From: Arenicola marina
Taxonomy: Eukaryota > Annelida > Polychaeta > Arenicolidae
NCBI GenBank assembly: GCA_964019135.1
Contig: OZ025263.1
Location: 35,008,133 to 35,072,132 of the forward strand
DNA: 64,000 bases
Reading direction: 5' to 3'
Part shown: piece after piece, positions 49,651 through 63,971 of the stretch
Layout of the letters: each line of letters begins with the position of its first letter
Numbering within the stretch: position 1 is the stretch's first letter
Position numbers and translations under genes: made by a program
Notes under the pieces: model-generated
Database searches by the model: none
Seen by the model: the letters and a program-made list of their open reading frames with translations, nothing else
Told to the model about the DNA's origin: nothing

Positions 49651-52600
49651 TTATGGTAATCCTCTGGCTGATGTTCGTCATATTGCTGTATTATAGTAAT
49701 CTACTGGCTGATGTTTGTCATATTGCTGTATTATAGTAATCTACTGGCTGATGTTTGTCATATTGTTGCATTGTAGTAATCTACTGGCTGATGTTTGTTA
49801 TATTGTTGCATTATAGTAATCCTCTGGCTGGTGTTCGTCATTTTCTGTATTATAGTAATCTACTACTTGATGTTTGTCATATTGATGCCGGCTGGTGTTT
49901 GTATTGCTGGTGTTTGTATTGCTGGTGTTTGTATTGCTGGTGTTTGTCATATTGATGCCGGCTGGTGTTTGTATTGCTGGTGTTTGTAATATTGATGACG
50001 GCTGGTGTTTGTATTGCTGGTGTTTGTGTTGCTGGTGTTTGTATTGCTGGTGTTTGTCATATTGATGCCGGCTGGTGTTTGTATTGCTGGTGTTTGTCAT
50101 ATTGATGACGGCTGGTGTTTGTCATATTGATGCCGGCTGGTGTTTGTGTTTCTGGTGTTTGTCATATTGATGCCGGCTGGTGTTTGTGTTGCTGGTGTTT
50201 GTTATATTGATGCCGGCTGGTGTTTGTATTGCTGGTGTTTGTATTGCTGGTGTTTGTCATATTGATGCCGGTTGGTGTTTGTGTTGCTGGTGTTTGTTAT
50301 ATTGATGCCGGCTGGTGTTTGTATTGCTGGTGTTTGTATTGCTGGTGTTTGTCATATTGATGCCGGCTGGTGTTTGTGTTGCTAGTGTTTGTTATATTGA
50401 TGCCGGCTGGTGTTTGTATTGCTGGTGTTTGTATTGCTGGTGTTTGTCATATTGATGCCGGCTGGTGTTTGTGTTGCTGGTGTTTGTCATATTGATGCCG
50501 GCTGGTGTTTGTATTGCTGGTGTTTGTATTGCTGGTGTTTGTCATATTGATGCCGGCTGGTGTTTGTGTTGCTAGTGTTTGTTATATTGATGCCGGCTGG
50601 TGTTTGTATTGCTGGTGTTTGTATTGCTGGTGTTTGTCATATTGATGCCGGCTGGTGTTTGTATTGCTGGTGTTCGTCATATTGATGCCGGCTGGTGTTT
50701 GTATTGCTGGTGTTTGTCATATTGATGCCGGCTGGTGTTTGTCATATTGATGCCGGCTGGTGTTTGTCATATTGATGCCGGCTGGTGTTTATATTGCTGG
50801 TGTTTGTATTGCTGGTGTTTGTCATATTGATGCCGGCTGGTGTTTATATTGCTGGTGTTTGTCATATTGATGCCGGCTGGTGTTTGTCATATTGATGCCG
50901 GCTGGTGTTTGTCATATTGATGCCGGCTGGTGTTTGTGTTGCTGGTGTTTGTCATATTGATGCCGGCTGGTGTTTGTATTGCTGGTGTTTGTATTGCTGG
51001 TGTTTGTCATATTGATGCCGGCTGGTGTTTGTGTTGCTAGTGTTTGTTATATTGATGCCGGCTGGTGTTTGTATTGCTGGTGTTTGTATTGCTGGTGTTT
51101 GTCATATTGATGCCGGCTGGTGTTTGTATTGCTGGTGTTCGTCATATTGATGCCGGCTGGTGTTTGTATTGCTGGTGTTTGTCATATTGATGCCGGCTGG
51201 TGTTTGTCATATTGATGCCGGCTGGTGTTTGTCATATTGATGCCGGCTGGTGTTTGTGTTGCTGGTGTTTGTCATATTGATGCCGGCTGGTGTTTGTATT
51301 GCTGGTGTTTGTATTGCTGGTGTTTGTCATATTGATGCCGGCTGGTGTTTGTGTTGCTAGTGTTTGTTATATTGATGCCGGCTGGTGTTTGTATTGCTGG
51401 TGTTTGTATTGCTGGTGTTTGTCATATTGATGCCGGCTGGTGTTTGTATTGCTGGTGTTCGTCATATTGATGCCGGCTGGTGTTTGTATTGCTGGTGTTT
51501 GTCATATTGATGCCGGCTGGTGTTTGTCATATTGATGCCGGCTGGTGTTTGTCATATTGATGCCGGCTGGTGTTTATATTGCTGGTGTTTGTATTGCTGG
51601 TGTTTGTCATATTGATGCCGGCTGGTGTTTGTATTGCTGGTGTTTGTCATATTGATGCCGGCTGGTGTTTGTCATATTGATGCCGGCTGGTGTTTGTCAT
51701 ATTGATGCCGGCTGGTGTTTATATTGCTGGTGTTTGTATTGCTGGTGTTTGTCATATTGATGCCGGCTGGTGTTTATATTGCTGGTGTTTGTCATATTGA
51801 TGCCGGCTGGTGTTTGTATTGCTGGTGTTTGTCATATTGAGGCCGGCTGGTGTTTATATTGCTGGTGTTTGTATTGCTGGTGTTTGTCATATTGATGCCG
51901 GCTGTTGTTTATATTGCTGGTGTTTGTCATATTGATGCCGGCTGGTGTTTGTATTGCTGGTGTTTGTATTGCTGGTGTTTATATTGCTGGTGTTTGTATT
52001 GCTGGTGTTTATATTGCTGGTGTTTGTATTGCTGGTGTTTGTCATATTGATGCCGGCTGGTGTTTATATTGCTGGTGTTTGTCATATTGATGCCGGCTGG
52101 TGTTTGTATTGCTGGTGTTTGTCATATTGATGCCGGCTGGTGTTTGTGTTGCTGGTGTTTGTATTGCTGGTGTTTGCCATATTGATGCCGGCTGGTGTTT
52201 GTATTGCTGGTGTTTGTCATATTGATGCCGGCTGGTGTTTGTATTGCTAGTGTTTGTCATATTGATGCCGGCTGTTGTTTGTGTTGCTGGTGTTTGTATT
52301 GCTGGTGTTTGTCATATTGATGCCGGCTGGTGTTTGTATTGCTAGTGTTTGTCATATTGATGCCGGCTGGTGTTTGTATTGCTGGTGTTTGTCATATTGA
52401 TGCCGGCTGGTGTTTGTATTGCTGGTGTTTGTCATATTGATGCCGGCTGGTGTTTGTATTGCTGGTGTTTGTCATATTGATGCCGGCTGGTGTTTGTCAT
52501 ATTGATGCCGGCTGGTGTTTGTATTCCTTCTGTTTGTCATATTGATGCCGGCTGGTGTTTATATTGCTGGTGTTTGTATTGCTGGTGTTTGTCATATTGA

Positions 52601-55600
52601 TGCCGGCTGGTGTTTGTATTGCTGGTGTTTGTCATATTGAGGCCGGCTGGTGTTTATATTGCTGGTGTTTGTATTGCTGGTGTTTGTCATATTGATGCCG
52701 GCTGATGTTTGTCATATTGATGCCGGCTGGTGTTTGTCATATTGATGCCGGCTGGTGTTTGTATTGCTGGTGTTTGTCATATTGAGGCCGGCTGGTGTTT
52801 ATATTGCTGGTGTTTGTATTGCTGGTGTTTGTCATATTGATGCCGGCTGATGTTTGTCATATTGATGCCGGCTGGTGTTTGTCATATTGATGCCGGCTGG
52901 TGTTTGTATTCCTTCTGTTTGTCATATTGATGCCGGCTGGTGTTTGTATTGCTGGTGTTTGTATTGCTGGTGTTTGTCATATTGATGCTGGCTGATGTTT
53001 GTCATATTGATGCCGGCTGGTGTTTGTCATATTGATGCCGGCTGGTGTTTGTCATATTGATGCCGGCTGGTGTTTGTATTCCTTCTGTTTGTCATATTGA
53101 TGCCGGCTGGTGTTTGTATTCCTTCTGTTTGTATTGCTGCTGTTTGTCATATTGATGCCGGCTGGTGTTTATATTGCTGGTGTTTGTCATATTGATGCCG
53201 GCTGGTGTTTGTATTGCTGGTGTTTGTCATATTGAGGCCGGCTGTTGTTTATATTGCTGGTGCTTGTCATATTGATGCCGGCTGGTGTTTGTATTGCTGG
53301 TGTTTGTATTGCTGGTGTTTATATTGCTGGTGTTTGTATTGCTGGTGTTTATATTGCTGGTGTTTGTATTGCTGGTGTTTGTCATATTGATGCCGGCTGG
53401 TGTTTATATTGCTGGTGTTTGTCATATTGATGCCGGCTGGTGTTTGTATTGCTGGTGTTTGTATTGCTGGTGTTTGTCATATTGATGCCGGCTGGTGTTT
53501 GTATTGCTAGTGTTTGTCATATTGATGCCGGCTGTTGTTTGTGTTGCTGGTGTTTGTATTGCTGGTGTTTGTCATATTGATGCCGGCTGGTGTTTGTATT
53601 GCTAGTGTTTGTCATATTGATGCCGGCTGGTGTTTGTATTGCTGGTGTTTGTCATATTGATGCTGGCTGATGTTTGTCATATTGATGCCGGCTGGTGTTT
53701 GTCATATTGATGCCGGCTGGTGTTTGTCATATTGATGCCGGCTGGTGTTTGTATTCCTTCTGTTTGTCATATTGATGCCGGCTGGTGTTTGTATTCCTTC
53801 TGTTTGTCATATTGATGCCGGCTGGTGTTTATATTGCTGGTGTTTGTATTGCTGGTGTTTGTATTGCTGGTGTTTGTCATATTGATGCCGGCTGGTGTTT
53901 GTATTGCTGGTGTTTGTCATATTGATGCCGGCTGGTGTTTGTATTGCTGGTGTTTGTCATATTGATGCCGGCTGGTGTTTGTATTGCTGATGTTTGTCAT
54001 ATTGATGCCGGCTGGTGTTTGTATTGCTGGTGTTTGTCATATTGATACCGGCTGGTGTTTGTCATATTGATGCCGGCTGGTGTTTGTCATATTGATGCCG
54101 GCTGGTGTTTGTTTTGCTGGTGTTTGTCATATTGATGCCGGCTGGTGTTTATATTGCTGGTGTTTGTCATATTGATGCTGGCTGGTGTTTGTATTGCTGG
54201 GGTTTGTCATATTGATGCCGGCTGGTGTTTGTCATATTGATGCCGGCTGGTGTTTGTCATATTGATGCCGGCTGGTGTTTGTCATATTGATGCCGGCTGG
54301 TGTTTGTATTGCTGGTGTTTGTCATATTGATGCCGGCTGGTGTTTGTATTGCTGGTGTTTGTCATATTGATGCCGGCTGGTGTTTATATTGCTGGTGTTT
54401 GTCATATTGATGCTGGCTGGTGTTTGTATTGCTGGTGTTTGTCATATTGATGCCGGCTGGTGTTTGTCATATTGATGCCGGCTGGTGTTTGTCATATTGA
54501 TGCCGGCTGGTGTTTGTCATATTGATGCCGGCTGGTGTTTGTATTGCTGATGTTTGTCATATTGATGCCGGCTGGTGTTTGTATTGCTGATGTTTGTCAT
54601 ATTGATGCCGGCTGGTGTTTGTATTGCTGGTGTTTGTCATATTGATACCGGCTGGTGTTTGTATTGCTAGTGTTTGTCATATTGATGCCGGCTGGTGTTT
54701 GTTTTGCTGGCGTTTGTCATATTGATGCCGGCTGGTGTTTATATTGCTGGTGTTTGTCATATTGATGCTGGCTGGTGTTTGTATTGCTGGGGTTTGTCAT
54801 ATTGATGCCGGCTGGTGTTTGTATTGCTGGTGTTTGTCATATTGATACCGGCTGGTGTTTGTATTGCTAGTGTTTGTCATATTGATGCCGGCTGGTGTTT
54901 GTTTTGCTGGTGTTTGTCATATTGATGCCGGCTGGTGTTTATATTGCTGGTGTTTGTCATATTGATGCTGGCTGGTGTTTGTATTGCTGGGGTTTGTCAT
55001 ATTGATACCGGCTGGTGTTTGTCATATTGATGCCGGCTGGTGTTTGTCATATTGATGCCGGCTGGTGTTTGTCATATTGATGCCGGCTGGTGTTTGTCAT
55101 ATTGAGGCCGGCTGGTGTTTGTCATATTGATGCCGGCTGGTGTTTGTATTGCTGGTGTTTGTCATATTGATGCCGGCTGGTGTTTGTCATATTGATGCCG
55201 GCTGGTGTTTGTATTGCTGGTGTTTGTCATATTGATGCCGGCTGGTGTTTGTATTGCTGGTGTTTGCCATATTGATGCCGGCTGGTGTTTGTATTGCTGG
55301 TGTTTGTCATACTGATGCCGGCTGGTGTTTGTATTGCTAGTGTTTGTCATACTGATGCCGGCTGGTGTTTGTCATATTGATGCCGGCTGATGTTTGTCAT
55401 ATTGATGCCGGCTGGCAGTTGTATTGCTGGTGTTTGTCATATTGATGCCGGCTGATGTTTGTCATATTGATGCCGGCTGGTGTTTGTCATATTGATGCCG
55501 GCTGGTGTTTGTCATATTGATGCCGGCTGGTGTTTGTATTGCTGGTGTTTGTATTGCTGGTGTTTGTCATATTGATGCCGGCTGGTGTTTGTATTGCTGG

Positions 55601-58600
55601 TGTTTGTCATATTGATGCCGGCTGGTGTTTGTGTTGCTGGTGTTTGTAATATTGATGCCGGCTGATATTTGTCATATTGATGCCGGCTGATGTTTGTCAT
55701 ATTGATGCCGGCTGATGTTTGTCATATTGATGCCGGCTGGTGTTTGTCATATTGATGCCGGCTGGTGTTTGTATTGCTGGTGTTTGTCATATTGATGCCG
55801 GCTGGTGTTTGTATTGCTGGTGTTTGTCATATTGATGCCGGCTGGTGTTTGTCATATTGATGCCGGCTGGTGTTTGTATTGCTGGTGTTTGTCATATTGA
55901 TGCCGGCTGGTGTTTGTATTGCTGGTGTTTGTCATATTGATGCCGGCTGGTGTTTGTCATATTGATGCCGGCTGGTGTTTGTATTGCTGGTGTTTGTCAT
56001 ATTGATGCCGGCTGGTGTTTGTATTGCTGGTGTTTGTCATATTGATGCCGGCTGGTGTTTGTCATATTGATGCCGGCTGGTGTTTGTATTGCTGGTGTTT
56101 GTCATATTGATGCCGGCTGGTGTTTGTATTGCTGGTGTTTGTCATATTGATGCCGGCTGGTGTTTGTCATATTGATGCCGGCTGGTGTTTGTGTTGCTGG
56201 TGTTTGTGTTGCTGGTGTTTGTCATATTGATGCCGGCTGGTGTTTGTCATATTGATGCCGGCTGGTGTTTGTATTGCTGGTGTTTGTCATATTGATGCCG
56301 GCTGGTGTTTGTATTGCTGGTGTTTGCCATATTGATGCCGGCTGGTGTTTGTATTGCTGGTTTTTGTCATATTGATGCCGGCTGGTGTTTGTATTGCTGG
56401 TGTTTGTCATATTGATGCCGGCTGGTGTTTGTCATATTGATGCCGGCTGGTGTTTGTGTTGCTGGTGTTTGTCATATTGATGCCGGCTGGTGTTTGTCAT
56501 ATTGATGCCGGCTGGTGTTTGTATTGCTAGTGTTTGTCATATTGATGCCGGCTGGTGTTTGTATTGCTGGTGTTTGTCATATTGATGCCGGCTGGTGTTT
56601 GTGTTGCTGGTGTTTGTCATATTGATGCCGGCTGGTGTTTGTCATGTTGATGCCGGCTGGTGTTTGTATTGCTGGTGTTTGTCATATTGATGCCGGCTGG
56701 TGTTTGTCATATTGATGCCGGCTGGTGTTTGTGTTGCTGGTGTTTGTCATATTGATGCCGGCTGGTGTTTGTCATATTGATGCCGGCTGGTGTTTGTATT
56801 GCTGGTGTTTGTCATATTGATGCCGGCTGGTGTTTGTATTGCTGGTGTTTGCCATATTGATGCCGGCTGGTGTTTGTATTGCTAGTGTTTGTCATATTGA
56901 TGCCGGCTGGTGTTTGTGTTGCTGGTGTTTGTCATATTGATGCCGGCTGGTGTTTGTATTGCTAGTGTTTGTCATATTGATGCCGGCTGGTGTTTGTGTT
57001 GCTGGTGTTTGTCATATTGATGCCGGCTGGTGTTTGTCATGTTGATGCCGGCTGATGTTTGTATTGCTGGTGTTTGTCATATTGATGCCGGCTGGTGTTT
57101 GTGTTGCTGGTGTTTGTCATATTGATGCCGGCTGGTGTTTGTCATGTTGATGCCGGCTGGTGTTTGTATTGCTGGTGTTTGTCATATTGATGCCGGCTGG
57201 CGTTTGTATTGCTGGTGTTTGTATTGCTGGTGTTTGTCATATTGATGCCCGCTGGTGTTTGTGTTGCTGGTGTTTGTATTGCTGGTGTTTGTCATATTGA
57301 TGCCGGCTGGTGTTTGTCATGTTGATGCCGGCTGGTGTTTGTATTGCTGGTGTTTGTCATATTGATGCCGGCTGGTGTTTGTATTGCTGGTGTTTGTCAT
57401 ATTGATGCCGGCTGGTGTTTGTCATATTGATGCCGGCTGGTGTTTGTATTGCTGGTGTTTGTCATATTGATGCCGGCTGGTGTTTGTATTGCTGGTGTTT
57501 GTCATATTGATGCCGGCTGGTGTTTGTGTTGCTGGTGTTTGTCATATTGATGCCGGCTGGTGTTTGTATTGCTGGTGTTTGTATTGCTGGTGTTTGTCAT
57601 ATTGATGCCGGGTGGTATTTGTATTGCTGGTGTTTGTCATATTGATGCCGGCTGGTGTTTGTATTGCTGGTGTTTGCCATATTGATGCCGGCTGGTGTTT
57701 GTATTGCTAGTGTTTGTCATATTGATGCCGGCTGGTGTTTGTGTTGCTGGTGTTTGTCATATTGATGCCGGCTGGTGTTTGTATTGCTGGTGTTTGTATT
57801 GCTGGTGTTTGTATTGCTGGTGTTTGTCATATTGATGCCGGGTGGTGTTTGTATTGCTGGTGTTTGTCATATTGATGCCGGCTGGTGTTTGTATTGCTGG
57901 TGTTTGCCATATTGATGCCGGCTGGTGTTTGTATTGCTAGTGTTCGTCATATTGATGCCGGCTGGTGTTTGTGTTGCTGGTGTTTGTCATATTGATGCCG
58001 GCTGATGTTTGTCATATTGATGCCGGCTGATGTTTGTCATATTGATGCCGGCTGGTGTTTGTTATATTGATGCCGGCTGGTGTTTGTATTGGTGGGGGGT
58101 GTCATATTGAGGCCGGCTGGTGTTTGTCATATTGATGCCGGCTGGTGTTTGTCATATTGATGCCGGCTGGTGTTTGTATTGCTGGTGTTTGCCATATTGA
58201 TGCCGGCTGGTGTTTGTATTGCTAGTGTTTGTCATATTGATGCCGGCTGGTGTTTGTGTTGCTGGTGTTTGTATTGCTGGTGTTTGTCATATTGATGCCG
58301 GCTGATGTTTGTCATATTGATGCCGGCTGGTGTTTGTTATATTGATGCCGGCTGGTGTTTGTATTGGTGGGGGGTGTCATATTGAGGCCGGCTGGTGTTT
58401 GTCATATTGATGCCGGCTGGTGTTTGTATTGCTGGTGTTTGTCATATTGATGCCGGCTGATGTTTGTCATATTGATGCCGGCTGGTGTTTGTTATATTGA
58501 TGCCGGCTGGTGTTTGTATTGGTGGGGGGTGTCATATTGAGGCCGGCTGGTGTTTGTCATATTGATGCCGGCTGGTGTTTGTATTGCTGGTGTTTGTCAT

Positions 58601-61600
58601 ATTGATGCCGGCTGGTGTTTGTATTGCTGGTGTTTGTCATATTGATGCCGGCTGGTGTTTGTATTGCTGGTGTTTGTCATATTGAGGCCGGCTGGTGTTT
58701 GTCATATTGATGCCGGCTGGTGTTTGTATTGCTAGTGTTTGTCATACTGATGCCGGCTGGTGTTTGTCATATTGATGCCGGCTGGTGTTTGTCATATTGA
58801 TGCCGGCTGGTGTTTGTATTGCTAGTGTTTGTCATACTGATGCCGGCTGGTGTTTGTCATATTGATGCCGGCTGATGTTTGTCATATTGATGCCGGCTGG
58901 CGTTTGTATTGCTGGTGTTTGTCATATTGATGCCGGCTGATGTTTGTCATATTGATGCCGGCTGGTGTTTGTCATATTGATGCCGGCTGGTGTTTGTCAT
59001 ATTGATGCCGACTGGTGTTTGTCATATTGATGCCGGCTGGTGTTTGTATTGCTGGTGTTTGTCATATTGATGCCGGCTGGTGTTTGTCATATTGATGCCG
59101 GCTGGTGTTTGTCATATTGATGCCGGCTGGTGTTTGTATTGCTGGTGTTTGTCATATTGATGGCGGCTGGTGTTTGTATTGCTGGTGTTTGTCATATTGA
59201 TGCCGGCTGGTGTTTGTCATATTGATGCCGGCTGGTGTTTGTCATATTGATGCCGGCTGGTGTTTGTATTGCTAGTGTTTGTCATACTGATGCCGGCTGG
59301 TGTTTGTCATATTGATGCCGGCTGATGTTTGTCATATTGATGCCGGCTGGCGTTTGTATTGCTGGTGTTTGTCATATTGATGCCGGCTGATGTTTGTCAT
59401 ATTGATGCCGGCTGGTGTTTGTCATATTGATGCCGGCTGGTGTTTGTCATATTGATGCCGACTGGTGTTTGTCATATTGATGCCGGCTGGTGTTTGTATT
59501 GCTGGTGTTTGTCATATTGATGCCGGCTGGTGTTTGTCATATTGATGCCGGCTGGTGTTTGTATTGCTGGGGTTTGTCATATTGATGCCGGCTGGTGTTT
59601 GTACTGCTGGTGTTTGTCATATTGATGCCGGCTGGTGTTTGTCATATTGATGCCGGCTGGTGTTTGTATTGCTGGTGTTTGTCTTATTGATGCCGGCTGG
59701 TGTTTGTATTGCTGGTGTTTGTCATATTGATGCCGGCTGGTGTTTGTATTGCTGGTGTTTGTCATATTGATGCCGGCTGGTGTTTGTCATATTGATGCCG
59801 GCTGGTGTTTGTATTGCTGGTGTTTGTCATATTGATGCCGGCTGGTGTTCGTCATATTGATGCCGGCTGGTGTTTGTATTGCTGGTGTTTGTGTTGCTGG
59901 TGTTTGTCATATTGATGCCGGCTGTTGTTTGTCATATTGATGCCGGCTGGTGTTCGTCATATTGATGCCGGCTGGTGTTTGTCATATTGAGGCCGGCTGG
60001 TGTTTGTCATATTGATGCCGGCTGGTGTTTGTATTGCTGGTGTTTGTCATATTGATGCCGGCTGGTGTTTGTCATATTGATGCCGGCTGGTGTTTGTATT
60101 GCTGGTGTTTGTCATATTGATGCCGGCTGGTGTTTGTATTGCTGGTGTTTGTCATATTGATGCCGGCTGGTGTTTGTATTGCTGGTGTTTGTCATATTGA
60201 TGCCGGCTGATGTTTGTCATATTGATGCCGGCTGGTGTTTGTATTGCTGGTGTTTGTCATATTGATGCCGGCTGGTGTTTGTATTGCTGGTGTTTGTCAT
60301 ATTGATGCCGGCTGATGTTTGTCATATTGATGCCGGCTGGTGTTTGTATTGCTGGTGTTTGTCATATTGATGCCGGCTGGTGTTTGTGTTGCTGGTGTTT
60401 GTCATATTGATGCCGGCTGGTGTTTGTGTTGCTGGTGTTTGTAATATTGATGCCGGCTGGTGTTTGTGTTGCTGGTGTTTGTCATATTGATGCCGGCTGG
60501 TGTTTGTATTGCTGGTGTTTGTCATATTGATGCCGGCTGATGTTTGTCATATTGATGCCGGCTGGTGTTTGTATTGCTGGTGTTTGTCATATTGATGCCG
60601 GCTGGTGTTTGTATTGCTGGTGTTTGTCATATTGATGCCGGCTGGTGTTTGTCATATTGATGCCGGCTGGTGTTTGTATTGCTGGTGTTTGTCATATTGA
60701 TGCCGGCTGGTGTTTGTATTGCTGGTGTTTGTCATATTGATGCCGGCTGGTGTTTGTCATATTGATGCCGGCTGGTGTTTGTATTGCTGGTGTTTGTCAT
60801 ATTGATGCCGGCTGGTGTTTGTATTGCTGGTGTTTGTCATATTGATGCCGGCTGGTGTTTGTCATATTGATGCCGGCTGGTGTTTGTATTGCTGGTGTTT
60901 GTCATATTGATGCCGGCTGGTGTTTGTATCGCTGGTGTTTGTCATATTGATGCCGGCTGGTGTTTGTATTGCTGGTGTTTGTCATATTGATGCCGGGTGG
61001 TGTTTGTATTGCTGGTGTTTGCCATATTGATGCCGCTGGTGTTTGTATTGCTGGTGCTTGTATTGCTGGTGTTTGTTATATTGATGCCGGCTGGTGTTTG
61101 TATTGCTGGCGTTTGTCATATTGATGCCGGCTGGTGTTTGTTATATTGATGCCGGCTGGTGTTTGTATTGCTGGTGTTTGTCATATTGATGCCGGCTGGT
61201 GTTTGTTATATTGATGCCGGCTGGTGTTTGTATTGCTGGTGTTCGTCATATTGATGCCGGCTGGTGTTTGTGTTGCTGGTGTTTGTATTGCTGGTGTTTG
61301 TCATATTGATGCCGGCTGTTGTTTGTATTGCTAGTGTTTGTCATATTGATGCCGGCTGTTGTTTGTGTTGCTGGTGTTTGTATTGCTGGTGTTTGTCATA
61401 TTGATGCCGGCTGGTGTTTGTATTGCTGGTGTTTGTCATATTGATGCCGGCTGGTGTTTGTTATATTGATGCCGGCTGGTGTTTGTATTGCTGGTGTTCG
61501 TCATATTGATGCCGGCTGTTGTTTGTGTTGCTGGTGTTTGTATTGCTGGTGTTTGTTATATTGATGCCGGCTGGTGTTTGTATTGCTGGTGTTTGTCATA

Positions 61601-63914
61601 TTGATGCCGGCTGGTGTTTGTTATATTGATGACGGCTGGTGTTTGTATTGCTGGTGTTCGTCATATTGATGCCGGCTGGTGTTTGTGTTGCTGTTGTTTG
61701 TATTGCTGGTGTTCGTCATATTGATGCCGGCTGTTGTTTGTGTTGCTGGTGTTTGTCATATTGATGCCGGCTGGTGTTTGTATTGCTGGTGTTCGTCATA
61801 TTGATGCCGGCTGGTGTTTGTATTGCTGGTGTTTGTCATATTGATGCCGGCTGGTGTTTGTATTGCTGGTGTTTGTCATATTGATGCCGGCTGGTGTTTG
61901 TATTGCTGGTGTTCGTCATATTGATGCCGGCTGTTGTTTGTGTTGCTGGTGTTTGTATTGCTGGTGTTTGTTATATTGATGCCGGCTGGTGTTTGTATTG
62001 CTGGTGTTTGTCATATTGATGCCGGCTGGTGTTTGTTATATTGATGCCGGCTGGTGTTTGTATTGCTGGTGTTCGTCATATTGATGCCGGCTGGTGTTTG
62101 TGTTGCTGGTGTTTGTATTGCTGGTGTTTGTCATATTGATGCCGGCTGTTGTTTGTATTGCTAGTGTTCGTCATATTGATGCCGGCTGGTGTTTGTGTTG
62201 CTGGTGTTCGTCATATTGATGCCGGCTGTTGTTTGTGTTGCTGGTGTTTGTATTGCTGGTGTTTGTCATATTGATGCCGGCTGGTGTTTGTATTGCTGGT
62301 GTTTGTCATATTGATGCCGGCTGGTGTTTGTATTGCTGGTGTTTGTCATATTGATGCCGGCTGGTGTTTGTTATATTGATGCCGGCTGTTGTTTGTGTTG
62401 CTGGTGTTTGTATTGCTGGTGTTTGTCATATTGATGCCGGCTGTTGTTTGTATTGCTAGTGTTCGTCATATTGATGCCGGCTGTTGTTTGTGTTGCTGGT
62501 GTTTGTATTGCTGGTGTTTGTCATATTGATGCCGGCTGTTGTTTGTGTTGCTGGTGTTTGTATTGCTGGTGTTTGTCATATTGATGCCGGCTGGTGTTTG
62601 TTATATTGATGCCGGCTGGTGTTTGTATTGCTGGTGTTCGTCATATTGATGCCGGCTGGTGTTTGTATTGCTGGTGTTTGTATTGCTGGTGTTCGTCATA
62701 TTGATGCCGGCTGTTGTTTGTGTTGCTGTTGTTTGTATTGCTAGTGTTCGTCATATTGATGCCGGCTGGTGTTTGTGTTGCTGGTGTTTGTATTGCTGGT
62801 GTTCGTCATATTGATGCCGGCTGTTGTTTGTGTTGCTGTTGTTTGTATTGCTAGTGTTCGTCATATTGATGCCGGCTGTTGTTTGTGTTGCTGTTGTTTG
62901 TATTGCTAGTGTTCGTCATATTGATGCCGGCTGTTGTTTGTGTTGCTGTTGTTTGTATTGCTAGTGTTCGTCATATTGATGCCGGCTGGTGTTTGTGTTG
63001 CTGGTGTTCGTCATATTGATGCCGGCTGTTGTTTGTGTTGCTGGTGTTTGTATTGCTGGTGTTTGTCATATTGATGCCGGCTGGTGTTTGTATTGCTGGT
63101 GTTTGTCATATTGATGCCGGCTGGTGTTTGTATTGCTGGTGTTTGTCATATTGATGCCGGCTGGTGTTTGTTATATTGATGCCGGCTGTTGTTTGTGTTG
63201 CTGGTGTTTGTATTGCTGGTGTTTGTCATATTGATGCCGGCTGTTGTTTGTATTGCTAGTGTTCGTCATATTGATGCCGGCTGTTGTTTGTGTTGCTGGT
63301 GTTTGTATTGCTGGTGTTTGTCATATTGATGCCGGCTGTTGTTTGTGTTGCTGGTGTTTGTATTGCTGGTGTTTGTCATATTGATGCCGGCTGGTGTTTG
63401 TTATATTGATGCCGGCTGGTGTTTGTATTGCTGGTGTTCGTCATATTGATGCCGGCTGTTGTTTGTGTTGCTGGTGTTTGTATTGCTGGTGTTTGTTATA
63501 TTGATGCCGGCTGGTGTTTGTATTGCTGGTGTTTGTCATATTGATGCCGGCTGGTGTTTGTTATATTGATGCCGGCTGGTGTTTGTATTGCTGGTGTTCG
63601 TCATATTGATGCCGGCTGGTGTTTGTGTTGCTGGTGTTCGTCATATTGATGCCGGCTGGTGTTTGTACTGCTGGTGTTTGTCATATTGATGCCGGCTGGT
63701 GTTTGTCATATTGATGCCGGCTGGTGTTTGTATTGCTGGTGTTTGTCATATTGATGCCGGCTGTTGTTTGTATTGCTAGTGTTTGTCATATTGATGCCGG
63801 CTGGTGTTTGTATTGCTGGTGTTTGTTATATTGATGCCGGCTGGTGTTTGTGTTGCTGGTGTTTGTATTGCTGGTGTTTGTCATATTGATGCCGGCTGGT
63901 GTTTGTATTGCTGT
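49651..63914 (-). repeat. 15/25-bp composite minisatellite, 14.3 kb
   Basis: Two modules alternate in varying order: a 15-bp module, tgtttgtattgctgg, and a 25-bp module containing tgtttgtcatattgatgccg followed by gctgg. Together they make 40 bp. At the left edge (about 49651-49880) the units are an older 40-bp form lacking the gatgccgg core (tgtttgtcatattgctgtat plus tatagtaatctactggctga). Rare variants (ccttctg, ggtggggggtgtc, gcgtttg) recur in blocks. The array fills most of the intron between the exons at 63972 and 48307. Short Cys/Val/Leu- and Asn/Thr/His-rich open frames are artefacts of the repeat. Confidence 0.97.
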
Positions 63915-63971
63915 AGCCCTGACCACCCTAAGGAGAGGCTGGTACCCTTGTTGCCCTGGGCTGGCACTGAC
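63915..63971 (-). other. Unique intron start next to the partial EGF exon
   Basis: A 57-bp unique intron segment between the donor at 63970-63971 (gtcagtgcc) and the 15/25-bp array. In this intron the array stops short of the donor and does not copy it. Confidence 0.7.
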
